DNA from: Candidatus Omnitrophota bacterium | GTDB taxonomy: Bacteria; Omnitrophota; Omnitrophia; Omnitrophales; JACROU01 | DNA length: 5,358 nt | Assembly: GCA_016206875.1 (NCBI GenBank) | Contig: JACQQR010000130.1 | Coordinates: forward strand, 1-5,358 | Direction: 5' to 3' | Shown: positions 1-5,311 of the stretch, in pieces | Layout: the number at the start of each line of letters is the position of its first letter | How positions within the stretch are numbered: position 1 is the first letter of the stretch | The notes under the pieces: model-generated | The model's database searches: none | What the model was told of the DNA's origin: nothing | The model's input: only the letters and a program-made list of their open reading frames with translations | Position numbers and translations under genes: made by a program

Positions 1-2
1 AT

Positions 3-578
3 CTTCTATATTGTGCTATTACCGAGAAACGCTACCAGCACACCCAGCAAGAAATGGCGAACCGTTTTCATTATTCCCTAAGCACGGTCCATCACGCATT
101 GCAAGTACCCGTCGAGCTAGGAGCCATCCGGAAAACCAGTAAATTTTTCGTGCTCCAAGATTGGCGGAAGATGCTCTATTACTGGGCCAGCGTGCGCGGT
201 CTTTCCCGCGATATTCTTTATGCCACGTTCTTGAATGTGCCCGTGGGTGAGCGGGAAGGCTTGGCCATTCCAAACAGCGTCTATGCTGCTTACACCGCAG
301 CAAAACGAATTTTGAAGGAACCGCCGGCAGATTATGACAAAGTGTACTTCTATGTGACGCCCGGTAATATTCCGATTTTTAAAAAACGTTTCCCGCAGCC
401 ACTACGAAAAAACCTGCCGGCAAATATTTTTGCCTTAAAAATGCCGGATGAAATGCTACGTTACGGACCGGATACAACAATCATCCAAACATTTGTGGAT
501 ATTTGGAATCTTTCTGATTGGTATGCGCACGACTTTACGCAAGCTCTGGAGGAAAAACTGAATGTCTTATTATCATGA
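3..578 (+). CDS. Winged-helix AbiEi-like antitoxin/regulator, 5' partial
   Basis: The frame is open to the left edge, so 191 residues are visible and the real start lies outside the window. The ATG at 54 is in frame but falls inside the DNA-binding domain and should not be taken as the start. Visible residues 8-52 look like a winged helix-turn-helix, with a recognition-helix-like SLSTVHHAL at about 25-33 followed by GAIRKT. The rest is a mixed alpha/beta region ending in FVDIWN (164-169) and WYAHDF (173-178), a C-terminal pattern I associate with AbiEi-like regulators. It overlaps the downstream nucleotidyltransferase gene by 17 nt, which implies translational coupling. In AbiE systems the first gene encodes an antitoxin that represses its own promoter; that role is inferred here from domain type and gene order. 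It could instead be a plain regulator of the neighbouring gene. The match to AbiEi is moderate, from pattern recognition only. Confidence 0.75.
   Translation, partial: LLYCAITEKRYQHTQQEMANRFHYSLSTVHHALQVPVELGAIRKTSKFFVLQDWRKMLYYWASVRGLSRDILYATFLNVPVGEREGLAIPNSVYAAYTAAKRILKEPPADYDKVYFYVTPGNIPIFKKRFPQPLRKNLPANIFALKMPDEMLRYGPDTTIIQTFVDIWNLSDWYAHDFTQALEEKLNVLLS
547..553 (+). promoter_or_regulatory. Ribosome binding site of the nucleotidyltransferase gene
   Basis: TGGAGGA lies inside the end of the upstream coding region, 8 nt before the ATG at 562. It supports that ATG as the start and means the second gene is translated from a site read through by ribosomes finishing the first. Confidence 0.7.
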
Positions 579-1203
579 TTTAGTCACTCAAAAAAGCTGG
601 GAAGAGCTCGGGAGGCTGCGCCACCTGAGTAACTTTGTTTTAATCGGAGGTTGGGCAGTATATCTCTATACCCGTTCACTCAAGTCAAAAGATATTGATA
701 TCATCATCAACTTCGAGCAATTGCCGGTTTTGGAGAAGCATTATCGACTGGTCAAAAACGAGCGCCTAAAAAAATATGAGGCTATCCGCGAAGAAGTACA
801 AATCGACATCTACCTTCCTCATTATTCCACACTGGGCATCGATGTTTCGATTCTTCAAAAAGAAACGCTGGCGCTAGAAGGATTTACACTTTTAGACCCT
901 GATTACCTGACAACTCTCAAGCTATACGTTCTCTCGAAGCGGGCAAGAAGCGCGAAAGGAGAAAAAGACTTCATTGATTTGATTTCGCTGATTCATTCCG
1001 GACGGGTGAATCTGACAACAGTGAGTCATCTTGTAAGGCTTCATGGGTTAACGGGTTCGCTGCCCGTTTTTTTTGAAATTCTGAGGGAACATCTGGATAT
1101 TTCTGAATTGGCGATGAAACAACATGCCTATTCTAAAATCAAAAAACAAATCTTGAGTTCCCTACGGGTTGACACAGTTCAAGCCGGTGGCGATGCGTTT
1201 TAG
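562..1203 (+). CDS. AbiEii-like nucleotidyltransferase (putative toxin)
   Basis: A 213-residue protein of the minimal nucleotidyltransferase (Pol beta-like) fold. The signature is visible: GGWAVYLY with Gly29-Gly30, then SKDID with Asp44 and Asp46 as probable metal ligands, and a third acid Asp82 in VQIDIY. Further on, KGEKDFIDL (about 132-140; Lys135, Asp136, Asp139) matches the K..KD..D motif typical of AbiEii-type enzymes. All key acidic residues are present, so it looks catalytically intact. AbiEii and the related MenT toxins are known to modify RNA by transferring nucleotides, for example to tRNA ends. Whether this protein does so is inference. The ATG at 562 has a good ribosome binding site and overlaps the preceding winged-helix gene by 17 nt. 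An alternative role is a non-toxic housekeeping or antibiotic-type nucleotidyltransferase. The fold assignment is strong; the toxin role is moderate. Confidence 0.85.
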   Translation: MSYYHDLVTQKSWEELGRLRHLSNFVLIGGWAVYLYTRSLKSKDIDIIINFEQLPVLEKHYRLVKNERLKKYEAIREEVQIDIYLPHYSTLGIDVSILQKETLALEGFTLLDPDYLTTLKLYVLSKRARSAKGEKDFIDLISLIHSGRVNLTTVSHLVRLHGLTGSLPVFFEILREHLDISELAMKQHAYSKIKKQILSSLRVDTVQAGGDAF

Positions 1204-1239
1204 AGCCTATCCGGCTATGACCAGAAAAGTTAATTCTTC

Positions 1240-1267
1240 TTCCATTGATTCCGGAAATGCTTATACT
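1240..1267 (+). promoter_or_regulatory. Possible promoter of the radical SAM gene
   Basis: TATACT at 1262-1267 is a good -10 candidate (5 of 6 to consensus). TTCCAT at 1240-1245, 16 nt upstream, is a weak -35. Initiation near 1274 would give a leader of about 20 nt ending in the GGAGG site. It sits in the 91-nt gap after the AbiE-like pair, where an independent promoter would be expected. No convincing terminator is seen in the same gap. Confidence 0.35.
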
Positions 1268-1285
1268 ATCGGCTGAATTATTCAC

Positions 1286-1290
1286 GGAGG
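1286..1290 (+). promoter_or_regulatory. Ribosome binding site supporting a TTG start
   Basis: GGAGG is 4 nt before the TTG at 1295. The spacing is short, but it is the only strong site here and it decides the start, because an in-frame stop at 1274-1276 excludes extension further upstream. Confidence 0.65.
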
Positions 1291-1294
1291 CTTC

Positions 1295-2932
1295 TTGAAG
1301 CTACTCTTAATCAACCCCCTTTTCCCCGATTCGTTATGGTCATTCCGCGGCATCAAGCATTTAACTCCGGCTCATGCCCACGCGCCGCTTGGCCTTTGCA
1401 CCGTGGCCGGCCTTACCCCTCCCGATATTGACGTAGAAATTCTCGATGAAAATGTGGAGCCCATTGATTTTGGCCGCTCCTGCGACATGGTAGCCATGAC
1501 GGCCTTCAATGTGCAAGTGCCCCGCGCGCTTGAAATTGCCGCCGAATTTCGTAAACGAGGGAAAATGGTGATTTTTGGCGGCCCTTATGCCTCACTGATC
1601 GGCGAGAAATTCCTTCCTTATTTCGATGTGGTCTTTAAAGGCGAAACTGAGTATACCTGGCCTCAATTCATTCAAGAATTTAAGCAAGGCACGCATAAAC
1701 GCCTCTACATTCAAAAAGAAAACATCGATATTTCAACATCGCCTACGCCGCGCTATGACTTGCTTAAGGCCGACCGCTACGCCTGCTTTTATTTGCAAAC
1801 CACGCGCGGCTGTCCCTTCAAATGCGAATTTTGCGACATCATCGTTTCCGACGGCCGCGTGCCGCGCGCCAAGCCCGTCAATCAGATTATGAAAGAAGTG
1901 GCGGTACTTCACCGGATTGGCGCCAATAATGTTACATTTTCCGACGCCAATTTTATTGGCAATCCCATCTCCGCTAAAAAAATATTGGAAGAACTTGTCG
2001 CTTGGGGTAAAGAGCACAACTTCCCCATCCGCTGGAATTGCGAGCTCACTATTAATGTAGCCGAGCGCGATGATTTGCTGGAATTGGCTCGAACGGCCAA
2101 TTTTGGCGGCATGTTCTTCGGCATTGAGACGCCGCGCAAATCCAGCCTGACGGAAACGCAAAAAACGGTGAACTTAAAGCGCTCGCTGGTGGAAAGCGTC
2201 CGCAAGGTGCAGTCGTACAACATTGCCACCTGGTCGGGCATGATTGTGGGTTTCGACCACGATGATATCGGTATTTTTCAGGAACAATTTGATTTTCTTC
2301 AGGAAGCCGCCATTCCCTTCACCACGGCCGGAATTTTGGTGGCTATTCCACTCACCCCTCTTTACGAACGCCTGGAGCGCGAAGGGCGGCTTTCGATGGA
2401 TATTTCGCGCATGATCGAAGATTCGGAAAAATGGCGCGGCCACGGCTCCGGCGATTTGAATTTCGTGCCTAAGCTGATGACGCAGGAAGAAATTAAAAAG
2501 GGATATAACTGGCTGATTCGAGCCATGTATTCGTACGAGGCCTTCGGCGAGCGCTTGCTAAAATGCTTTTCGAACTTTCAAGTTTATCCGCCGCTTCGCC
2601 GCAAAGACCCGAATGAAAAATTCAATGCGGCGGCTTTTTTAAAAGGGATCATGCTGTTTGCGCGTATTCTCAAACATTTTACCGTAACCAGCGATAAACA
2701 CCGGCGCGCCATGTTCAAAAAAGTGATGAAAGCCTGGTGGCAAAACCGCAAGGTTTGGGCGCTTGAACATATTATCAGCTGCCTTACGCTGCACATTCAC
2801 TTCCATTATTATGTGAACGCCTCGCAAGGAAATCCGGATACGGCAGGATGCGCCTCCCCGTTCGACGGCATCACGCCTCTTCCCCACATCGCCGCTTGCG
2901 AACCCGCCCTGATTGCCGTAAGAAATTCTTAA
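1295..2932 (+). CDS. B12-binding radical SAM protein, DUF4070-like
   Basis: A 545-residue cobalamin-dependent (class B) radical SAM enzyme; members of this class commonly methylate unactivated carbons. Residues 1-140 form the B12-binding Rossmann-like domain: it opens MKLLLINP, continues with PLGLCTVAGL and VIFGGPYAS, and lacks an obvious DxHxxG cobalamin-ligand motif, as is common in the class. The radical SAM core spans about 165-350, with the cluster motif CxxxCxxC at Cys173, Cys177 and Cys180, then SDANFIGNP, FFGIETP (274-280) and GMIVGFD. From about 350 the sequence resembles the DUF4070 C-terminus found in hopanoid methylase HpnP and relatives. The last 40 or so residues look unconserved. 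The start is TTG, supported by GGAGG and by the family-typical first residues; the next Met is residue 68. No pathway gene lies beside it, so the substrate is unknown, and there is no sign of hopanoid synthesis in the window. Its stop overlaps that of convergent pgi. Confidence 0.9.
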   Translation: MKLLLINPLFPDSLWSFRGIKHLTPAHAHAPLGLCTVAGLTPPDIDVEILDENVEPIDFGRSCDMVAMTAFNVQVPRALEIAAEFRKRGKMVIFGGPYASLIGEKFLPYFDVVFKGETEYTWPQFIQEFKQGTHKRLYIQKENIDISTSPTPRYDLLKADRYACFYLQTTRGCPFKCEFCDIIVSDGRVPRAKPVNQIMKEVAVLHRIGANNVTFSDANFIGNPISAKKILEELVAWGKEHNFPIRWNCELTINVAERDDLLELARTANFGGMFFGIETPRKSSLTETQKTVNLKRSLVESVRKVQSYNIATWSGMIVGFDHDDIGIFQEQFDFLQEAAIPFTTAGILVAIPLTPLYERLEREGRLSMDISRMIEDSEKWRGHGSGDLNFVPKLMTQEEIKKGYNWLIRAMYSYEAFGERLLKCFSNFQVYPPLRRKDPNEKFNAAAFLKGIMLFARILKHFTVTSDKHRRAMFKKVMKAWWQNRKVWALEHIISCLTLHIHFHYYVNASQGNPDTAGCASPFDGITPLPHIAACEPALIAVRNS

Positions 2933-4473
2933 ACTTTACTCTTTAATATTTGTCTGGTTTGAATTTTGTAGCCTTCTACGCCGTCTTGGAGGTAGGTGAA
3001 ATCTTTGTACGTGCCGTCGGAGAAGGTTTCTTTTTCCAACCCGCGCAGTTTGCCCTCGGCGGCCACGATGGATTGGAACAAATAAATGAAACGCGAGACT
3101 TCCCGGACATTGCGCTCGGGAAGCACCAGCGCATAATTGAGAATTCCGCGATTTGCGGCATCGCGCATCACGCCTTCCATAGAAGCCGACTGCACTTCGG
3201 AAAGTCTGTTTCCTTCCATCGACTCAATCTCTTCCCCGCTGATACCGCTTCCTTTGGGGATGACCGGATCGCGTTTGGGAGACGTTTTCTGAGTGCCCAC
3301 GAAGAGCACCAAATCGCGCTGAGCGCCGGTGCCTTCTGCCGCGCCATTCCAAATCGAATGCATTTTTTCCGAGCCCACGATCGATATAAAATCCATACCC
3401 TGTCCAAATTTTTGCACCGATTCGCAGTAAAGCTGCTGGGCCAGCTCGCCCACTTGTTTGAGCATGGGGTCGTAGACAATCAGGATGAGAAGCGATTTCT
3501 TCTTTTCATATTCCGCAATGACATGATTTAAAGCGGGCTGAAAAACAGGATTCCTCTCGTCGCTGGCCGGCGTGGAAAACATATCCCGAATCGCATCCTT
3601 GATTCCTTTCATGGCCTCTTCCACGCGCGAGCGAGGTGATTCTCCCAACGTTTCATTAGCCGTTACAGCCAAGGCCAAAAGCCCCACCGGCGAAAACGCG
3701 GAAAATCGCCCCCCCGTTCCGTCGGGCACGGGAAGCATGGCAAAAAAAGGCGCGCGGGCGTTGAGCGCAAATAATTTGCTTTTTTCATTGCACCCGGTGG
3801 TGGCCACAAAAAACCGGCCGGTTTCTTTAACGGGGATATTGAGTTTTTTTGCGAGAAATTCTCGGATAATAAGGAAAGCGGCAAGCGTTTCCTGCGTGTT
3901 TCCCGATTTAGAAATCACATTGAATTTGGTTTTAGCCAGCACACCCCGTTCTTCCAGGCTTACGAGCAAGTCGGAAACTTTTTCCGGGCTAAAATCGTTG
4001 CCGATAAAGTGGATTTCGCTCGCGCCTGCGCGCAAGGCGCGGGGCAAATAATTATGCTGGCTGGATATCGTGCTCCACACCAGGGCCTGCGTGGTCAAAT
4101 CCGAACCGCCGATACCGAGATTCACCCATACCTCGGTTTTTTCGCGCCGCACCGCTTCGGCCACGCGAATGACTTCTTGAATTATTCTGTTTTCGGCCAC
4201 TAAAACACCCTCTGCATCAAACACATCAGGGAGCGTCACCGACTCCGGCATCTCTAAATCAATCCACGGAAGCGTCCAGCCGCGCAGCACTTTTTTCAAA
4301 TGACGCCGGCCCGCTCCGGTGCGCGCATTCTCGAATTCCCGTCGAAATTGTTCTTGGATTTGGCGGACGCGCTCGCCCCATTTCCCCGCTTTTTCTTCGG
4401 GACGAAAACGCGAGGCGGCCTCAAGCTGCGAGGAAAACAAATTCTCCTGGTGGATTTGGATAGACTGGCTCAA
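2929..4473 (-). CDS. pgi: Glucose-6-phosphate isomerase
   Basis: Interconverts glucose 6-phosphate and fructose 6-phosphate in the cytoplasm (glycolysis and gluconeogenesis). The protein has 514 residues when started at the TTG at 4473. Two sugar-isomerase (SIS) domains are visible. GIGGS (120-124) and SKSGNTQET (188-196) are sugar-phosphate binding loops. DGTGGRFSAFSPVG (251-264) fits the PGI family signature. Glu351 in QQLYCES is the expected catalytic base, His372 in EKMHSIW the ring-opening histidine, and Lys503 in GVEGYK the C-terminal catalytic lysine; these roles are assigned by motif comparison with bacterial PGIs. The frame stays open to an ATG at 4548, but that extension reads through the 3' end of the tRNA-Gly gene and begins MGSIPITRS, a typical artefact of translating tRNA. 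The TTG has AGGGGA 6 nt upstream. The gene is 47 nt downstream of tRNA-Gly on the same strand. Its stop overlaps that of the convergent radical SAM gene by 4 nt. Confidence 0.96.
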   Translation of the reverse strand: MSQSIQIHQENLFSSQLEAASRFRPEEKAGKWGERVRQIQEQFRREFENARTGAGRRHLKKVLRGWTLPWIDLEMPESVTLPDVFDAEGVLVAENRIIQEVIRVAEAVRREKTEVWVNLGIGGSDLTTQALVWSTISSQHNYLPRALRAGASEIHFIGNDFSPEKVSDLLVSLEERGVLAKTKFNVISKSGNTQETLAAFLIIREFLAKKLNIPVKETGRFFVATTGCNEKSKLFALNARAPFFAMLPVPDGTGGRFSAFSPVGLLALAVTANETLGESPRSRVEEAMKGIKDAIRDMFSTPASDERNPVFQPALNHVIAEYEKKKSLLILIVYDPMLKQVGELAQQLYCESVQKFGQGMDFISIVGSEKMHSIWNGAAEGTGAQRDLVLFVGTQKTSPKRDPVIPKGSGISGEEIESMEGNRLSEVQSASMEGVMRDAANRGILNYALVLPERNVREVSRFIYLFQSIVAAEGKLRGLEKETFSDGTYKDFTYLQDGVEGYKIQTRQILKSKV

Positions 4474-4479
4474 AACAAT

Positions 4480-4485
4480 TCCCCT
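4480..4485 (-). promoter_or_regulatory. Ribosome binding site that sets the pgi start
   Basis: On the minus strand AGGGGA precedes the TTG at 4473 by 6 nt (spacer ATTGTT). It lies between tRNA-Gly and pgi and is the reason for choosing the TTG over the longer frame that runs into the tRNA gene. Confidence 0.7.
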
Positions 4486-4520
4486 TCTTTTCGATGGATT
4501 CGGTGAATTTTGGAAAGAAA

Positions 4521-4594
4521 TGGAGCGGGTGATGGGAATCGAACCCACATGGCTAGCTTGGAAGGCTAGAACTCTACCATTGAGCTACACCCGC
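4521..4594 (-). tRNA. tRNA-Gly (anticodon UCC)
   Basis: A complete 74-nt cloverleaf including an encoded CCA end (minus-strand 3' end at 4521-4523). The acceptor stem is GCGGGTG/CACCCGC with discriminator T. The D arm is GCTC-AATGGTA-GAGT with one G-T pair. The anticodon stem CTAGC/GCTAG carries loop CTTCCAA, giving anticodon TCC at 4562-4560, which reads GGA and probably other glycine codons. The T arm is GTGGG-TTCGATT-CCCAT. It lies 47 nt upstream of pgi and 63 nt downstream of queF on the same strand. No good promoter sits immediately upstream: a TATTAT touches position -1 and is too close to serve as a -10. It may therefore be processed from a longer transcript. Confidence 0.97.
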
Positions 4595-4600
4595 ATAATA

Positions 4601-4668
4601 CAGTCGACAGTCTGTAGTTGATAGCAAATGCCTTTTCTATCAACTACCAACTACCGACTATCGACTAT
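4601..4668. repeat. Imperfect palindrome between queF and tRNA-Gly
   Basis: GTAGTTGATAG (4614-4624) and CTATCAACTAC (4637-4647) are perfect 11-nt inverted arms around a 12-nt loop. The similarity continues outward: 4601-4613 matches the complement of 4655-4667 at about 10 of 13 positions if one extra 7-nt unit (4648-4654) in the right arm is skipped. The transcript could fold into a long hairpin. On the plus strand it is followed by TTTTT (4668-4672); on the minus strand, the direction of the flanking genes, no U-tract follows. A terminator for those genes is therefore doubtful, and a dispersed repeat is more likely. Confidence 0.7.
4638..4668. repeat. Tandem 7-bp repeat array (TAYCRAC x4)
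   Basis: Four consecutive heptamers are visible: TATCAAC, TACCAAC, TACCGAC and TATCGAC, followed by a partial TAT. They differ only by transitions at two positions. The left arm of the surrounding palindrome (4601-4624) is built from the same units in inverse orientation. The queF stop codon (4660-4658) and its last residues lie inside this array. Confidence 0.75.
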
Positions 4669-5017
4669 TTTTATATTCACACCGCACCGTCGTATGGATG
4701 CCGCCGCGCACGAAAAAATCGCCCAAAACTTCCAAATACCGGGGCCGGACGGCTTTCGCCAAATCATCCAAGATTCGGTTGGTTACGGCCTCGTGAAAGT
4801 GGCCTTCATTGCGAAACGACCCAAGATATAATTTGAGCGACTTCAGCTCCACACACAAATCGCCGGGGATATACCGTATATGAATTGCAGCGAAATCCGG
4901 CTGGCCTGTCTTTGGACACAAACAAGTAAATTCCGGGCATTCAAATTTGATCTCATAATCCCGCTCGGGATTCGGATTTTTAAATACTTCCAAGTTCTTG
5001 TTTGGCTGCGTGGGCAT
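4658..5017 (-). CDS. queF: NADPH-dependent preQ0 reductase QueF, unimodular
   Basis: Reduces the nitrile of 7-cyano-7-deazaguanine (preQ0) to 7-aminomethyl-7-deazaguanine (preQ1) with NADPH, the last step before insertion into tRNA in queuosine synthesis. It acts in the cytoplasm. The protein has 119 residues, the short single-domain type with a T-fold. Visible signatures are TCLCPKTGQPDF with catalytic Cys34 and Asp41, the QueF motif ELKSLKLY (57-64) that binds NADPH, and FRNEGHFHE with His75 and Glu76. ATG 5017 is the only possible start: an in-frame stop lies 11 codons upstream (5053-5051) with no start codon between. No clear Shine-Dalgarno sequence is seen. A small hairpin (CCACT-AGA-AGTGG, 5043-5031) lies 13 nt before the ATG. 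The final residues NSR and the stop come from the heptamer array. tRNA-Tyr(GUA), a queuosine substrate, is 129 nt upstream on the same strand. Confidence 0.96.
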   Translation of the reverse strand: MPTQPNKNLEVFKNPNPERDYEIKFECPEFTCLCPKTGQPDFAAIHIRYIPGDLCVELKSLKLYLGSFRNEGHFHEAVTNRILDDLAKAVRPRYLEVLGDFFVRGGIHTTVRCEYKNSR

Positions 5018-5074
5018 ATCTAAATCAAAGCCACTTCTAGTGGATGTTTTTTAAACCTGCTTACACTTTGAATG

Positions 5075-5135
5075 TTTGTCATTTCCGCTTTTCCGCCCCG
5101 GCGGACCAGCCGAGGCCGGCGCGTGGAATGACAAA
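5075..5135. repeat. GC-rich composite inverted repeat
   Basis: Outer arms TTTGTCATT (5075-5083) and AATGACAAA (5127-5135) match perfectly and continue through CCGC (5085-5088) against GTGG (5123-5126) with one bulged T and one G-T pair. Inside lie two small GC hairpins, CCGC-CCCG-GCGG (5093-5104) and GCCG-AGGC-CGGC (5109-5120). The layout resembles the short dispersed palindromes (REP or MITE-like) found between genes in many bacteria. It fills most of the 129-nt gap between tRNA-Tyr and queF and could act as a processing or attenuation hairpin. Confidence 0.65.
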
Positions 5136-5146
5136 GACGGGAACAC

Positions 5147-5232
5147 TGGTGGGGAGAGCAGGATTCGAACCTACGAAGGCGTGAGCCAGCAGATTTACAG
5201 TCTGCCCCATTTGGCCGCTTTGGTATCTCCCC
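5147..5232 (-). tRNA. tRNA-Tyr (anticodon GUA)
   Basis: A complete 86-nt type II tRNA with a long variable arm, including encoded CCA (minus-strand 3' end at 5147-5149). The acceptor stem is GGGGAGA/TCTCCCC with discriminator A. The anticodon stem GCAGA/TCTGC carries loop CTGTAAA, giving anticodon GTA at 5198-5196. The variable arm contains GGC-TCAC-GCC, as in bacterial tyrosine tRNAs. The T arm is GTAGG-TTCGAAT-CCTGC. tRNAs with a GUN anticodon (Tyr, His, Asn, Asp) carry queuosine at position 34, so this tRNA is an expected end target of the queF pathway encoded just downstream. Confidence 0.97.
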
Positions 5233-5249
5233 ACAGAACATGATTGAGC

Positions 5250-5262
5250 ACAGACACTAAAG
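5250..5262. repeat. 13-bp direct repeat, copy 1
   Basis: ACAGACACTAAAG here is identical to 5322-5334, inside the hairpin element at the right edge. It looks like a fragment of that element lying between tRNA-Tyr and its probable promoter. Confidence 0.6.
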
Positions 5263-5267
5263 AAGAG

Positions 5268-5296
5268 AGGATAGTATTTCCCGGAAGACGATTCAA
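5268..5296 (-). promoter_or_regulatory. Probable promoter of tRNA-Tyr and perhaps queF
   Basis: On the minus strand a -35 TTGAAT (5296-5291) is separated by exactly 17 nt from a -10 TATCCT (5273-5268). Each matches the sigma-70 consensus at 4 of 6 positions. Initiation would fall about 28 nt before the tRNA 5' end at 5232. The -35 overlaps a small palindrome CGATT-C-AATCG (5289-5299). Transcription could continue into queF, as no obvious terminator with a U-tract follows the tRNA on this strand. Confidence 0.45.
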
Positions 5297-5311
5297 TCGA
5301 ATTTTTAAAAC

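Noticed and set aside
1204..1216. AGCC-TATCC-GGCT as a terminator after the AbiE-like pair.
   Set aside because: The stem has only 4 pairs and no T-run follows.
1733..2443. Minus-strand frames opposite the radical SAM gene.
   Set aside because: They have no recognisable protein features and lie opposite a gene with clear motifs throughout.
2950..3531. Long plus-strand frame (193 codons) opposite pgi.
   Set aside because: It is the shadow of the strongly supported pgi coding strand. It has no recognisable domain or ribosome binding site and shows His/Phe-rich composition typical of antisense reading.
4595..4600. TATTAT on the minus strand as a -10 box for tRNA-Gly.
   Set aside because: It abuts the mature tRNA 5' end, so transcription would begin inside the tRNA.
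4638..4668. CRISPR-like array.
   Set aside because: The units are 7 bp, contiguous and without spacers, so this is a simple tandem repeat.
4618..4836. Plus-strand frames opposite the end of queF.
   Set aside because: They run through the heptamer array and antisense of queF, with no domain similarity. queF on the minus strand explains the region.
5018..5060. Possible preQ1 riboswitch upstream of queF, suggested by the gene and by an A-tract (GTTTAAAAAAC).
   Set aside because: The class I preQ1 fold needs a stem-loop directly before the A-rich tail, with the tail pairing back into the loop. Here no such stem precedes the A-tract, and the only hairpin lies after it.
5020..5241. Open frame of 73 codons on the minus strand overlapping tRNA-Tyr.
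   Set aside because: Its middle is the translation of the tRNA-Tyr gene (pattern CKSAGSRLRRFESCSPH) and its end reads the GC-rich palindrome. It is not a protein gene.
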